Assembly: GCF_917563915.1 (NCBI RefSeq)
Contig: NZ_CAKJTI010000010.1
Coordinates: forward strand, 62,001-126,000
Direction of reading: 5' to 3'
DNA: 64,000 nucleotides
DNA from: Bacillus rhizoplanae
GTDB lineage: Bacteria; Bacillota; Bacilli; Bacillales; Bacillaceae_G
Under the pieces are notes generated by a model that searched no databases, was not told the origin of the DNA, and saw only the letters and a program-made list of their open reading frames with translations. The translations under genes and the position numbers were made by a program. Positions 41,747-51,102 of this stretch are shown here, one piece after another (within the stretch, counting starts at the first letter, position 1; every line of letters starts with the position of its first letter).

Positions 41747-43048
41747 ATGTTTAACCTTTCAAAACATCAAACTTCTATTAAAACTGAAATTATGGCTGGT
41801 ATTATTACCTTCTTAACAATGGCATATATTATTGTCGTAAACCCAGTCATCCTTGGTGATGCAGGCGTTCCATTTGAACAAGCATTTACAGCGACAATCA
41901 TTGCCGCTGTCGTTGGAACATTATGTATGGCGCTCTTTGCAAATTTACCAATTGCAATTGCACCAGGGATGGGATTAAATGCTTACTTTGCTTACTCTGT
42001 TGTAAAAACTCATGAAGGTATGACATTTGCAATTGCTTTCTCTGCTGTATTCGTGGCAGGTATGATTTTAATTTTGCTATCATTAACTTCTTTCCGCACA
42101 AAATTACTGGAAGCTATTCCTGAAAACTTAAGACATGCCATTACAGCTGGTATCGGTTTATTTATCGCATTTATCGGCTTACGTCTGACGGGCATTGTTA
42201 CGAAACATCCCTCAAATTTAGTTGGGCTTGGGGATCTTCACTCTCCTCCCGTTTTACTTGCATTAGCTGGACTTGGTATTACGTTAGTACTTATGTCTTT
42301 AAACGTGAATGGCGCATTGTTTATCGGTATGTTATTAACAGGAGTTATCGCTTATTTTACTGGACAATTAACGTTCTCAAACGGAATTACATCTCTGCCT
42401 GGTTTACCTGAAGGCATGATTGTTTCCAATCCAATTACAGCATTTTCTGATGTTATTAACTATGGACTATACGGCGTTGTCTTCTCGCTCCTCCTTGTAA
42501 CATTATTCGATACAACAGGTACATTACTTGGAGTTGCACAGCAAGGCGGGTTTATGAAAGATGGTAAACTTCCAAACTCCGGTCGTGCCCTTCTTTCAGA
42601 TTCTATCTCAGCAACGGTTGGCTCAATGTTCGGTACAACACCAACAACTGCTTATATCGAATCTTCTGCTGGTGTTGCTGCTGGTGGTCGTACAGGTTTG
42701 ACAACACTAACTGTTGCGATATTATTTGCAGTAGCTGCATTCTTCGGCCCGCTTGTCAGCGCAGTATCTGGTGTGGCCGCTATTACATCTCCATCATTAA
42801 TTATTGTTGGTAGTTTAATGATGGGCGCAGTTCGTCATATTGATTGGGATGCATTTGATGAAGCTTTCCCAGCATTTTTAGTCATTTTAACCATGCCGCT
42901 TACATCAAGCATTGCAACAGGTATTGCACTCGGCTTCATTTCATACCCGCTTATGAAAATAGCAAAAGGTCAATTCCGTGCAGTTCATCCGCTTTTATAC
43001 GTATTTGGTATCTTATTCGCTTATCAGTTAATATTCTTACCACATTAA
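41747..43048 (+). CDS. NCS2/AzgA-type purine permease (PbuG/PbuO-like)
   Basis: Twelve or more helices in 433 residues. The AzgA-type features are EIMAGIITFLTMAYIIVVNP at the start, GMGLNAYFAYSVV, LFDTTGTLLGVAQQGGFM and GTTPTTAYIESSAGVAAGGRTGLT. B. subtilis relatives PbuG and PbuO import hypoxanthine and guanine by proton symport; the same role is likely here. AAAGGATG lies before the ATG. It stands alone. Confidence 0.93.
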   Translation: MFNLSKHQTSIKTEIMAGIITFLTMAYIIVVNPVILGDAGVPFEQAFTATIIAAVVGTLCMALFANLPIAIAPGMGLNAYFAYSVVKTHEGMTFAIAFSAVFVAGMILILLSLTSFRTKLLEAIPENLRHAITAGIGLFIAFIGLRLTGIVTKHPSNLVGLGDLHSPPVLLALAGLGITLVLMSLNVNGALFIGMLLTGVIAYFTGQLTFSNGITSLPGLPEGMIVSNPITAFSDVINYGLYGVVFSLLLVTLFDTTGTLLGVAQQGGFMKDGKLPNSGRALLSDSISATVGSMFGTTPTTAYIESSAGVAAGGRTGLTTLTVAILFAVAAFFGPLVSAVSGVAAITSPSLIIVGSLMMGAVRHIDWDAFDEAFPAFLVILTMPLTSSIATGIALGFISYPLMKIAKGQFRAVHPLLYVFGILFAYQLIFLPH

Positions 43049-43068
43049 AGATCCCGAGAGGAATATAA

Positions 43069-43103
43069 AAAGGTGACTCATCTTATTGAGTCACCTTTTT
43101 ATT
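43069..43103. terminator. Bidirectional terminator between permease and patatin genes
   Basis: AAAAGGTGACTCA / TGAGTCACCTTTTTATTT, perfect stem, convergent genes on both sides. Confidence 0.88.
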
Positions 43104-43953
43104 TATTGAGAAATCGCAACAAGTCTTCATGCGTTTTCTTAGCGTCTTTAAATCCTTGCTCGTACAAGCGTTGTAATTTTTCTGGATTCTTCTCCATACG
43201 ATCCACTTCTAATTGCTCTGTCGGACGAATAACGAATATATTCCCAGCTGCTTCTTCTTTTTCAATATAATGAAGTGTCTCATTATATACTTCGTAACGA
43301 ACTAGCATTGTGTTTACTAAATTAGGATATTTTTTATAAGCTTTCGCTGCAATCCATCCAAATTTTGATTTTTTCTTTGCATAACCTTTATTTCTTGTCA
43401 AAATAACAACTGATTTTTGATAACCATCTACCTGTGCCTTTCGAACAGGAATTGGATCTGAAATTCCACCATCCAATAACTTTTTCCCGCCAAATTCTAC
43501 AACAGGTGCCACAAATGGCAATGAACTTGATGCCTGTAACAATGTTAATGCTTCTTCTTGTGTACGACCTTTTTCAAAATAAACAGGCTGTCCAGTTTCA
43601 CAATCTGTCGTTCCTACAAGAAAACATTGCTCATTATTGAAATACGTTTCAAAATCAAATGGAACATGCTGCGTTGGGATTTCATGAAAAATAAAATCCA
43701 TATCAAAGAGCTGCCGCTTTTTCCAAAAGTTTTTATACGATAAATATCTTGGATGTGTCACATATTCAATGTTTACTGTTTTATTTCTTTCTTTTTGTCT
43801 AGAAAGATACGACGCTGCATTACATGCACCTGCCGATACACCAATCACATATGGAAAATACAAATCATTTTCCATAAAGTACTCCAGTACACCCGCTGTA
43901 TATACGCCGCGCATACCGCCGCCTTCTAATACTAAACCTGTATTTTCAAGCAT
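43099..43953 (-). CDS. Patatin-like phospholipase
   Basis: In 284 residues the patatin hallmarks are all present: oxyanion loop LEGGGMRGVYTAGV (10-20), nucleophile GVSAGA (Ser40) and catalytic Asp in LLDGGISDPIP. It is close to the YqhO/RssA-type bacterial patatins, serine hydrolases acting on phospholipids. No signal peptide is visible, so cytoplasmic or membrane-associated. Confidence 0.92.
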   Translation of the reverse strand: MLENTGLVLEGGGMRGVYTAGVLEYFMENDLYFPYVIGVSAGACNAASYLSRQKERNKTVNIEYVTHPRYLSYKNFWKKRQLFDMDFIFHEIPTQHVPFDFETYFNNEQCFLVGTTDCETGQPVYFEKGRTQEEALTLLQASSSLPFVAPVVEFGGKKLLDGGISDPIPVRKAQVDGYQKSVVILTRNKGYAKKKSKFGWIAAKAYKKYPNLVNTMLVRYEVYNETLHYIEKEEAAGNIFVIRPTEQLEVDRMEKNPEKLQRLYEQGFKDAKKTHEDLLRFLNK

Positions 43954-44070
43954 CGTTCTCTCTCCTCGTTCTATATATACTTTTTAATTATTCACATTGT
44001 TAAATATCTCTTTCTATTATATATAAAATGTTTAGGAAACCATATTCAGACGACTTACAAAATAGAAAAA

Positions 44071-44096
44071 ATCGTATTCATATACATGAATACGAT
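44071..44096 (-). terminator. Terminator at the end of the kdp operon
   Basis: ATCGTATTCAT / ATGAATACGAT stem followed on the minus strand by TTTTTCTATTTTG. Confidence 0.85.
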
Positions 44097-44107
44097 TCGA
44101 GTATGCC

Positions 44108-45253
44108 CTATATCCGTTGATCCGCCACAATATGAATATCAATATTCTTCGTCTGTCTCATAATTTCATTTACAATCGAACCTTTTCGAATCTCTTCCCA
44201 TCTTGTTCTTGCCGATTGGCCAAGCAAAATTTGCGTTACCTGTAATTGTTTTGCAACTTGAATAATCGTATCAGCTGGCTTACTCCCTTTTGATTCCTCT
44301 AATAAAAAAGTTGCATCAAATTGACTTGTTAAAGCTTTCCATTCTTCGATAACCTGCTTCTTTGCTTCTGATAAAGATTCAATATTTTCTCTTTCTACAT
44401 TTAATACATATAACTCTGCATTTAAGCGGTTTGCCATGCGCCATCCACGCCGAATCAATTTTTCTGCCGTGGAACTGTACTGCACACAAACAAGGATTTT
44501 TTCTTTCACTCCAATTGGTTCTTCAGCAAATTGGCTGATTTTCTCATCCATATCATCTGCAACTTCTCGAAGTGATAATTCACGAAGTGCACCTAAATTA
44601 TTAAGCGTAAAAAAATGATTTAAGCTGCGTTGAATTTTTTCTTCCTTATATATCTTTCCATCCATCAATCGTTTTCTCAGTACTTCCGGTGTTACATCAA
44701 CAAGCTGAATTTCATTCGCCTTTTGCAAAATGAAATCGGGAATGCGCTCCCTTACTTTCACACCTGTAATTTGCTCCACAATATCATGTACGCTTTCTAG
44801 ATGTTGGATATTAAATGCAGATAAAACATCAATACCAGCATCCAATAATTCTTCCACATCCATATAACGTTTTTTATGTTTCGAACCAGGAATATTCGTA
44901 TGAGCCAACTCATCAACAATAACAACTTGCGGTGCCCGGTTTATAATTGCTTCTACATTAAGCTCGTGAAACACTTTTCCTTTATAATCAATTTCTTTTA
45001 AAGGAACAGCCTCTAAATCAGCAATAGCATCGTCTGTTTCTTTTCGCCCATGTGTTTCAATTAAACCAACAACAACATCAATGCCTTCTTTTCGCATCTC
45101 TCTCGCATCAAAAAGCATTTTATAACTTTTTCCCACTCCGGGAGCTGCTCCGACATAAAGTTTTAATTTTCCTCGGTTCAGTTGACGAATATATTCTAAA
45201 TACTCTTCTGGTGTACGCCTTTGGAACGTTGGCTTATAGTCATCTGCATACAT
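44108..45253 (-). CDS. kdpD: Short KdpD: N-terminal sensor and USP domains only
   Basis: The 381-residue protein has the KdpD domain with P-loop VGAAPGVGKSYKM (34-46) and VIVDELAHTNIPGSKHKKRYMD. A universal-stress-like domain follows (ILVCVQYSSTAEKLIRRGWRMA). The four-helix membrane region and the histidine kinase part are absent, and no kdpE follows. Short KdpD is known in the B. cereus group and some cyanobacteria. The USP domain can bind c-di-AMP in other species. AGGAGAG precedes ATG 45253. A repeat and a hairpin separate it from kdpC. Confidence 0.92.
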   Translation of the reverse strand: MYADDYKPTFQRRTPEEYLEYIRQLNRGKLKLYVGAAPGVGKSYKMLFDAREMRKEGIDVVVGLIETHGRKETDDAIADLEAVPLKEIDYKGKVFHELNVEAIINRAPQVVIVDELAHTNIPGSKHKKRYMDVEELLDAGIDVLSAFNIQHLESVHDIVEQITGVKVRERIPDFILQKANEIQLVDVTPEVLRKRLMDGKIYKEEKIQRSLNHFFTLNNLGALRELSLREVADDMDEKISQFAEEPIGVKEKILVCVQYSSTAEKLIRRGWRMANRLNAELYVLNVERENIESLSEAKKQVIEEWKALTSQFDATFLLEESKGSKPADTIIQVAKQLQVTQILLGQSARTRWEEIRKGSIVNEIMRQTKNIDIHIVADQRI

Positions 45254-45280
45254 CACAAATCTCTCCTATCCCCACCAAAT

Positions 45281-45315
45281 AATGCTACCCCAATCACTTA
45301 GATTGAGGTAGCATT
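45281..45315 (-). other. Hairpin between kdpC and kdpD
   Basis: AATGCTACCCCAATC / GATTGAGGTAGCATT with one mismatch, no long T-run on the minus strand. Possibly a processing site or partial terminator that lowers kdpD expression. Confidence 0.6.
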
Positions 45316-45318
45316 GTT

Positions 45319-45373
45319 ATTATCCCGCTATTCGCGGGCAGTAAGACCCCCACTGATGGAAGTTTCACTTTAT
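45319..45373 (-). repeat. Short bcr1 derivative inside the kdp operon
   Basis: Only the two ends remain: TTATCCCGCTATTCGCGGG joined to GGCAGTAAGACCCCCACTGATGG and TTTCACTTTAT. It sits between kdpC and kdpD and its ATAAA gives the kdpC stop. Confidence 0.8.
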
Positions 45374-45957
45374 TTCATCATTTTTTGTAATTCTAGATTT
45401 AGTTTTAATACATTGACACGATCTTCACCAAATAATCCGAGTGCCGGCCCTTCTGTTTGAGATTCAATAAGTTTATTAATTTTTTCTTTCGGAATATTCG
45501 TTATCTTAGAGATACGATCTACTTGTGCGTAAGCCGCTTGTGGACTAATGTCAGGATCTAATCCTGAACCAGAATTCGTTACTAAATCCATCGGAACCTC
45601 CGAAACAGGAACTGTTGGATTTTCCTTCTTCCAATTTTCTACACTCTCTTCTACACGGTTTAATAAATCTGGATTAGATGGTGCATAGTTATTAGATCCG
45701 GATGCTTCTGCTTTATATTCTATACTAGACGCACGTCCATGAAAATAACGTGGATCTGTAAAATTTTGACCAATTAATTTTGAACCAATTACCTCATTTT
45801 TTTCATTATATATGAGACTTCCGTCCGCATTATCTTTCATAACCGCTTGTGCAATTCCTGTGACGAGCAATGGATATACAAGCCCGCACACAATAAGAAA
45901 CGTAAAGGTTATACGAATGACAGGTGAAAGTATCTTTTGTTTTTCAAACATTTTCAT
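45370..45957 (-). CDS. kdpC: KdpC, potassium-transporting ATPase subunit C
   Basis: One N-terminal helix (about 15-36) and an external domain with [46 protein letters not shown] and a final LNLELQKM, total 195 residues. KdpC stabilises the KdpFABC complex. It follows kdpB by 12 bases. The stop TAA is part of the adjoining bcr1 end. Confidence 0.95.
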   Translation of the reverse strand: MKMFEKQKILSPVIRITFTFLIVCGLVYPLLVTGIAQAVMKDNADGSLIYNEKNEVIGSKLIGQNFTDPRYFHGRASSIEYKAEASGSNNYAPSNPDLLNRVEESVENWKKENPTVPVSEVPMDLVTNSGSGLDPDISPQAAYAQVDRISKITNIPKEKINKLIESQTEGPALGLFGEDRVNVLKLNLELQKMMK

Positions 45958-45969
45958 TTCCCCTTTTCC

Positions 45970-48072
45970 TTAAATGAACAGCCCTACAATCATGTCAATC
46001 AGCTTAATACCAACGAATGGAACAATCATTCCACCAAGTCCATAAATAAGTAGATTACGTCCTAACAATGCATTAGAGCTCATCGGTTTATACGCAATCC
46101 CTCTCATTGCCAGCGGAATAAGCAGCGGGATAATAATCGCGTTAAAAATAAGCGCTGATAAAATCGCTGACAATGGTGAATGTAATTTCATAACGTTCAA
46201 AGCTTCCATTTGCGGAATTGCCAAAGTAAACATTGCTGGAATAATCGCAAAGTATTTGGCAATATCATTGGCGATACTAAATGTTGTTAATGCACCGCGT
46301 GTCATTAATAGCTGCTTACCGATCCCTACAACTTCAATAATTTTCGTTGGGTTTGAATCTAAGTCAATCATATTTGCTGCTTCTTTCGCTGCTGCGGTAC
46401 CGCTATTCATCGCAAGACCAACATCCGCCTGCGCTAAAGCTGGTGCATCATTTGTACCATCACCTGTCATCGCAACAAGCTTTCCTTTTTCTTGCTCTGC
46501 TTTAATGACCGCAATTTTATCTTCTGGTTTACATTCCGCTACAAATTCATCCACACCTGCTTCTTTCGCAATAGTTGCTGCAGTGAGCGGATTATCACCT
46601 GTACACATTACTGTTTTAATTCCCATTTGACGAAGCTGTTCAAATCGTTCACGCATACCTGGTTTGACAGTATCTTTTAAATAAATTAATCCGTAAATAC
46701 GATCATTAGCTGCAACTGCAAGCGGTGTACCGCCCTCTTTCGCAACCAAATCAGCTTTTTGCTTTAAGTCTTTCGGAACTGTACCGCCTTGTGATTGTAC
46801 CCATTCAATTACAGCACCAACTGCACCTTTTCGTATTTTTGTACCATCTGCTAAGTCAACACCGCTCATTCGTGTCTCAGCTCTAAATGGAACAAATTCA
46901 CCTCGCTCTGCAATTTCACTATTATAAGAGAATGCTTTTGATTGTACATACTCAATAACGGAGCGTCCTTCTGGTGTTTCATCTAATACTGAGCTAAGCG
47001 CTGCCCATTTTGCAACTTGTTCAATTGTTTCATTTCCCACTGGCAAAAGCGTGTGCGCCATACGATTACCGAATGTAATTGTACCTGTTTTATCTAAAAT
47101 AATTGTATTAATATCACCTGCTGCTTCAACTGCTTTACCACTCATTGCTAAAACGTTAAACTTCGTTACACGGTCCATACCTGCTATTCCAATTGCAGAT
47201 AGCAAACCACCAATTGTTGTTGGAATTAAACAAACAAGAAGTGCAACAAGTATAGACATATCAATTTGAAAACCAAGATAATTCGTAAAGATTGGTAACG
47301 TAACAACAACGATTAAGAAAATAAGCGTTAAACTCGTTAATACAGTGTTCAGAGCAATTTCATTTGGTGTTTTTTGACGAGATGCTCCTTCTACTAAAGA
47401 AATCATTTTATCTAAGAAAGATTCACCAGGATTACTCGTAATTTGAATTGTAATTTCATCACTAACAACAATCGTACCGCCTGTAACCGAGCAAAAATCA
47501 CCACCAGCTTCTTTCATAACTGGTGCAGATTCCCCTGTAATAGCTGATTCGTCAACAGATGCTAAGCCGCGAATAACTTCCCCATCACCTGGAATCATTT
47601 CTCCTTGTTTTACAATAACAACGTCGCCTTTTCTCAGTTCAGTTGCTGAAACTTGAACAACATCTCCATTTTCTTTTATTACATTTGCAAATACATCTTT
47701 TTTAGATTGTTTTAATGAATCAGCTTGCGCTTTTCCCCGCCCTTCTGCTAATGCTTCTGCAAAGTTAGCAAATAAGACAGTGAATAATAGAATAAGAGAA
47801 ACTGTTATATTGAACCACCCTGGTATATTTTTAGATAGATTCGGTAGAAATGATAAAATCAATGTTAGAAAAAATCCAATTTCCACCACAAACATAATAG
47901 GATTTTTCATCATAACTCGCGGGTTCAATTTTGCAAACGCCTCTTTTATAGCGTGTGTAATAATGTCACGATCCATTGTTTTTTCTTGGCTTACTTCATT
48001 TTCTGCGCCCATTTTTGAAGATGCAATTGATTGATTAGGTTGTTTATCTTTTACCACTACAGGTTCCATCAT
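45970..48072 (-). CDS. kdpB: KdpB, potassium-transporting P-type ATPase
   Basis: The 700-residue P-type ATPase has the phosphorylation site [11 protein letters not shown], actuator motif [10 protein letters not shown], hinge [20 protein letters not shown] and seven helices. It powers high-affinity potassium uptake through KdpA. GGAGGG serves two adjacent ATG codons at 48072 and 48069. The N-terminal 40 residues are a variable cytoplasmic extension. Confidence 0.96.
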   Translation of the reverse strand: MMEPVVVKDKQPNQSIASSKMGAENEVSQEKTMDRDIITHAIKEAFAKLNPRVMMKNPIMFVVEIGFFLTLILSFLPNLSKNIPGWFNITVSLILLFTVLFANFAEALAEGRGKAQADSLKQSKKDVFANVIKENGDVVQVSATELRKGDVVIVKQGEMIPGDGEVIRGLASVDESAITGESAPVMKEAGGDFCSVTGGTIVVSDEITIQITSNPGESFLDKMISLVEGASRQKTPNEIALNTVLTSLTLIFLIVVVTLPIFTNYLGFQIDMSILVALLVCLIPTTIGGLLSAIGIAGMDRVTKFNVLAMSGKAVEAAGDINTIILDKTGTITFGNRMAHTLLPVGNETIEQVAKWAALSSVLDETPEGRSVIEYVQSKAFSYNSEIAERGEFVPFRAETRMSGVDLADGTKIRKGAVGAVIEWVQSQGGTVPKDLKQKADLVAKEGGTPLAVAANDRIYGLIYLKDTVKPGMRERFEQLRQMGIKTVMCTGDNPLTAATIAKEAGVDEFVAECKPEDKIAVIKAEQEKGKLVAMTGDGTNDAPALAQADVGLAMNSGTAAAKEAANMIDLDSNPTKIIEVVGIGKQLLMTRGALTTFSIANDIAKYFAIIPAMFTLAIPQMEALNVMKLHSPLSAILSALIFNAIIIPLLIPLAMRGIAYKPMSSNALLGRNLLIYGLGGMIVPFVGIKLIDMIVGLFI

Positions 48073-48082
48073 TTACCCTCCA

Positions 48083-49750
48083 TTACTTCAATGTAAGAAA
48101 TTCTGCGATTGGTCCTAACACTAACATTGGGAAGAACGTCAATGCACCGACAATCACGATTGTTCCAATGAAAATGCCACCAAATAAACTATTATCTGTA
48201 TGGAATGTTCCGATTGTTTCTGGTACTACCGTTTTCTCTTTTAATGAAGCTGCTACAGCCAGCATTGTAATTAAACTGAAATAACGCCCTAAGAACATCA
48301 CTATACCAGTCGTAATATTCCAAAATGCTGTATTGTCTGCTAAACCTTCAAACCCTGAACCGTTATTCGCAGCTGAAGAAGTATATTCATATACAACTTG
48401 TGTTAAACCATGAAACCCTGAATTTGAAATCGCATCTGTCCCTAAATGAGTTGAAAAAGCCAGCGCTGAAAATCCTAAAATAAGTAAAGGTTGAAATAGT
48501 ATTGTTACCGCAATCAATTTCATTTCCTTACCTTCAATTTTTTTCCCTAAAAATTCTGGTGTACGTCCCACCATTAATCCCGATATAAAGACTGCGATCA
48601 TTGCGTACATAATGATATTGACAAAACCTGCACCAACGCCGCCAAACACTGTGTTTAACATCATATTTACAAGCGGTACCAATCCACCAATTGGCGTTAA
48701 CGTATCGTGCATTGTATCAACAGCACCTGTTTCCGCTGCAGTTGTTACAGTAGCATACAGTGAAGAAAATACTGTTCCAAATCGAACTTCTTTCCCTTCC
48801 ATACTGCCTTGATTATGCTGCATACCTATTTGATTTAACGCTGGATTTCCATGTAATTCTGCCGTCACAATTGTTGAAAATCCCATTAAAAACACAATGA
48901 ATAGAGAAGCGAAAAGAACACGTCCTTGTTTTTTATTTCCAACCATTCTTCCATACGTAAATGGTAAAGCTGTCGGTAACAGCATCATCAGCATCATTTG
49001 TAAAATGTTACTTATTTGACTTGGATTTTCAAATGGATGCGTCGAATTTGCCCCGAAAAATCCTCCGCCATTGTTCCCTAATTCCTTAATAGAAACGAAC
49101 GAAGCAACTGGACCTCGTAATATGCTTTGTTTTGCTCCTTCAATTGTATGAGCCGTAACTGCTCCGTCCAACGTTTGCGGTACACCGAGAGCAACGAAGA
49201 CCAACGCTGTCACAAACGCAATCGGAAGAAAAACCCTTGTTAAAGCACGTATAAAATCTACGAAGAAGTTCCCAAGTTCCTTACCTGCTAATCCTCTTAT
49301 AAAAGCCATTACAAGCGCTAATGTTGTTGCTGGTGCTGTAAACATTAAAAACGTAATTGCAATTAATTGTGATAAGTACGATAAGCCATTTTCACCGCTA
49401 TAATGCTGTAAATTTGTATCTGTCATAAAACTAATAGCTGTATTAAAAGCAAGTGTAGGCTCCATCCCTTTAACATGAGCTGGATTTAATGGCAGCACTC
49501 CCTGCAGACGAAATATGAAATATACAACAACAATCATGAAAGCATTGAGCGCAACTAATGATAGTGCATATTGCTTCCAACTCTGGTTATAAGGCTTAAT
49601 ACCTGAAATTTTGAAAATGATTTTTTCAACAGGGCCAAATACTTTATCCAATTTACGATTGCCTTGGAACGCCTTCTCTAAATAAATCCCCATTGGTTTT
49701 GCAACAAGGATAAATAATATCATTGTGATCAAAACTGCAATCCAAACCAT
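48083..49750 (-). CDS. kdpA: KdpA, potassium-channel-like subunit
   Basis: From ATG 49750 (GGGGG eleven bases upstream) the protein has 555 residues with ten helices and selectivity-filter-like loops: FMTDTNLQHYSGENG, KELGNNGGGFFGANSTHPFENP, TTAAETGAV and SAANNGSGFEG. It is the potassium-binding subunit. It starts 20 bases after kdpF ends. Confidence 0.96.
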   Translation of the reverse strand: MVWIAVLITMILFILVAKPMGIYLEKAFQGNRKLDKVFGPVEKIIFKISGIKPYNQSWKQYALSLVALNAFMIVVVYFIFRLQGVLPLNPAHVKGMEPTLAFNTAISFMTDTNLQHYSGENGLSYLSQLIAITFLMFTAPATTLALVMAFIRGLAGKELGNFFVDFIRALTRVFLPIAFVTALVFVALGVPQTLDGAVTAHTIEGAKQSILRGPVASFVSIKELGNNGGGFFGANSTHPFENPSQISNILQMMLMMLLPTALPFTYGRMVGNKKQGRVLFASLFIVFLMGFSTIVTAELHGNPALNQIGMQHNQGSMEGKEVRFGTVFSSLYATVTTAAETGAVDTMHDTLTPIGGLVPLVNMMLNTVFGGVGAGFVNIIMYAMIAVFISGLMVGRTPEFLGKKIEGKEMKLIAVTILFQPLLILGFSALAFSTHLGTDAISNSGFHGLTQVVYEYTSSAANNGSGFEGLADNTAFWNITTGIVMFLGRYFSLITMLAVAASLKEKTVVPETIGTFHTDNSLFGGIFIGTIVIVGALTFFPMLVLGPIAEFLTLK

Positions 49751-49769
49751 AATAAACACTTCCCCCTAA

Positions 49770-49850
49770 TTAAAACTTTTCTGGATTTAATAACGCATAA
49801 ACTAAGTACACAGTAAGTGCGGCAACAATAATAGATACTGCAATAATCAT
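49770..49850 (-). CDS. kdpF: KdpF, 26-residue subunit
   Basis: Too short for automatic tracks. It reads MIIAVSIIVAALTVYLVYAL then LNPEKF: one helix ending in the typical ALLxPEKF tail of KdpF, which stabilises the complex in the lipid phase. Its ATG overlaps the stop of a 34-residue frame upstream (ATGA). Confidence 0.9.
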   Translation of the reverse strand: MIIAVSIIVAALTVYLVYALLNPEKF

Positions 49851-49951
49851 TCCTTTTTCCCTTCCTTCACAACAGTATCGGACCATCTTGCAAGACCAAT
49901 CATTGATCCAACTAACACGATTAAAATCCCTATCATAGCGATATCTAACAT
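49847..49951 (-). CDS. 34-residue membrane peptide at the head of the kdp operon
   Basis: The frame MLDIAMIGILIVLVGSMIGL and then ARWSDTVVKEGKKE has one helix and a charged tail. It begins 49951 with GAGGGATAAAGA upstream and ends in a 4-base overlap with kdpF. It is the first frame after the riboswitch terminator. Many high-GC species have a similar tiny membrane frame ahead of kdpF, so it may be a real Kdp accessory peptide; function unknown. Confidence 0.7.
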   Translation of the reverse strand: MLDIAMIGILIVLVGSMIGLARWSDTVVKEGKKE

Positions 49952-50000
49952 TCTTTATCCCTCACTAAATGTAAAATTTTACCATTAAGAGCGTAAAAAA

Positions 50001-50026
50001 GAACACTGAGGATCTACTCAGTGTTC
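50001..50026 (-). terminator. Expression-platform terminator of the kdp riboswitch
   Basis: GAACACTGAG TAGATC CTCAGTGTTC followed on the minus strand by TTTTTT. Confidence 0.9.
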
Positions 50027-50050
50027 AAAAATGAACAACACAAAAGTAAA

Positions 50051-50188
50051 CCTCCTCTCTAAACGCTTACGAGGTTAGCTGTCGGATTCGGGCCTAAAGA
50101 GTAGCCCTACTTTCGTAATGAAAGATTCACCCCAAGTGACAATGCACAAAATTGGTTCCCCCGCTCCATTTCTGGACTCAGCGATATC
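50051..50188 (-). promoter_or_regulatory. c-di-AMP (ydaO/yuaA) riboswitch upstream of kdp
   Basis: On the minus strand the ydaO hallmarks occur in order: CGCTGAGTCCAGAAATGGAGCGGGGGAACC, then GGGTGAATCTTTC, AGGGCTACTC, CCGAATCCGACAGCTAACCTCGTAAGCG (cited in parts, none longer than needed). Read in pieces: GGGGTGAATC, TAGGGCTAC, TCCGACAGCTAACC. High c-di-AMP should favour the terminator at 50001 and switch off potassium uptake. Confidence 0.95.
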
Positions 50189-50229
50189 AGGTTGTTTTTT
50201 GGAAATTTTATGAACAATTTATGAATGTA

Positions 50230-50258
50230 AATATACTCCTCTAAATTTTACTTGTAAA
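50230..50258 (-). promoter_or_regulatory. Promoter of the kdp riboswitch transcript
   Basis: TTTACA (50258-50253), 17-base spacer and TATATT (50235-50230) on the minus strand. A cre-like TGTAAGCGTTTAAA lies upstream at 50309-50296; its role is uncertain. Confidence 0.65.
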
Positions 50259-50396
50259 GAAGTAAAATAACTAAAATATGAAAATATAATGCCTTTTAAA
50301 CGCTTACATTGAGAAAAAACACGCTTGTATCATCTTTTTTCTTTTGTTTTCTTCCTTTTTCATTAAATAGACGTTCTTTTAAAAATGTAAAACAAA

Positions 50397-50424
50397 AGGT
50401 TATCTCTATACATGAGATAACCTT
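50397..50424 (-). terminator. Terminator after the small HTH gene
   Basis: AAGGTTATCTC / GAGATAACCTT followed on the minus strand by TTGTTTTAC. It separates the upstream riboswitch unit from the kdp promoter. Confidence 0.8.
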
Positions 50425-50432
50425 CTAAACAA

Positions 50433-50666
50433 TTAAAAATTATGAAAAAAAGAACGCAAATTACGACCCCTAACATACACTTGCACTAATTCTGCATGTT
50501 GTTTCTCATATTCAATAATATCTTGCTCGAAGTATAAACAGGTATGTTCTGGCGAAAGAATTACATATGGCTTCGGAAAGAGTGGATCATACTCAACTAA
50601 CTCATGCACTCGTTCTAACGATAGAGCCCAGCGCTTTGTTAAATCACGACAAAGGAATACTTTCAT
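50433..50666 (-). CDS. Small AlpA/MerR-like helix-turn-helix protein
   Basis: The 77-residue product has the order typical of AlpA or excisionase-like winged HTH proteins: WALSLERVHELVE (recognition helices), FPKPYVIL, then a wing and YFEQDIIEYEKQH. GGAGGAAACGAAT precedes the ATG. It lies 17 bases after the broken RCK-like gene and in the same riboswitch-led transcript. It could be a regulator of the potassium genes; this is inference only. Confidence 0.6.
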   Translation of the reverse strand: MKVFLCRDLTKRWALSLERVHELVEYDPLFPKPYVILSPEHTCLYFEQDIIEYEKQHAELVQVYVRGRNLRSFFHNF

Positions 50667-50683
50667 ATTCGTTTCCTCCGCTC

Positions 50684-51085
50684 CTACTCTAAAATCAAAA
50701 ATGAAATGTTATCACAAGTTGTAAACACCACTAAGTTAGCTCCAATGGTTTCATAAAGATGCTTTGGATATTGTTTATTTCGTGTGACAACTGTAATAGG
50801 TGCATGAAAAGAAAAGCGAATACGCTCCGCAAAGAAACTAATTGTGGATAATTCATCTCCTAGTAAAATTACTTTTTTTATTCCTCTACATATTTTCACA
50901 ATCATCTTTGAATCATTTGGACAACAATATGCTTGCTGAAGTCCACATGCTTTCACTTCATTAACCATATGCTCATTCTCTGCGAAAATGATTATTTTAC
51001 TTTGTAAAAGCGCTAAATTTTATAAACTCTTAATTTTTTCCGCTTCTCCTACACAAATGAGTGTATACTCTTTGTCCTCAACCAT
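50684..51085 (-). pseudogene. RCK/TrkA-N-like gene with an in-frame TAA
   Basis: Reading from ATG 51085 (or 51094), with GGGAGAGG nine bases upstream, gives MVEDKEYTLICVGEAEKIKS-L, then a TAA at 51022-51020. In the same frame it continues NLALLQSKIIIFAENEHMVN and on to 50684. The order matches a TrkA-N/RCK nucleotide domain: a strand and charged turn (IIIFAENEHMVNEVKACGL), VILLGDELSTISFFAERIR, and PITVVTRNKQ with a late YETIGANLVV. The Gly-rich loop is poor. The stop breaks the first strand from the rest. The second half could restart at ATG 50968 but lacks a good ribosome site. Confidence 0.7.
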
Positions 51086-51102
51086 GTATTTCATCCTCTC
51101 CC

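Noticed and set aside
47051-47269. Antisense frames inside kdpB and other large genes
   Set aside because: Shadows of well-supported genes with no ribosome sites or homology.
50684-50968. Intact 94-residue gene
   Set aside because: The same frame continues upstream past a TAA into a matching N-terminal strand with its own ribosome site, so it is better read as the rear part of a broken gene.
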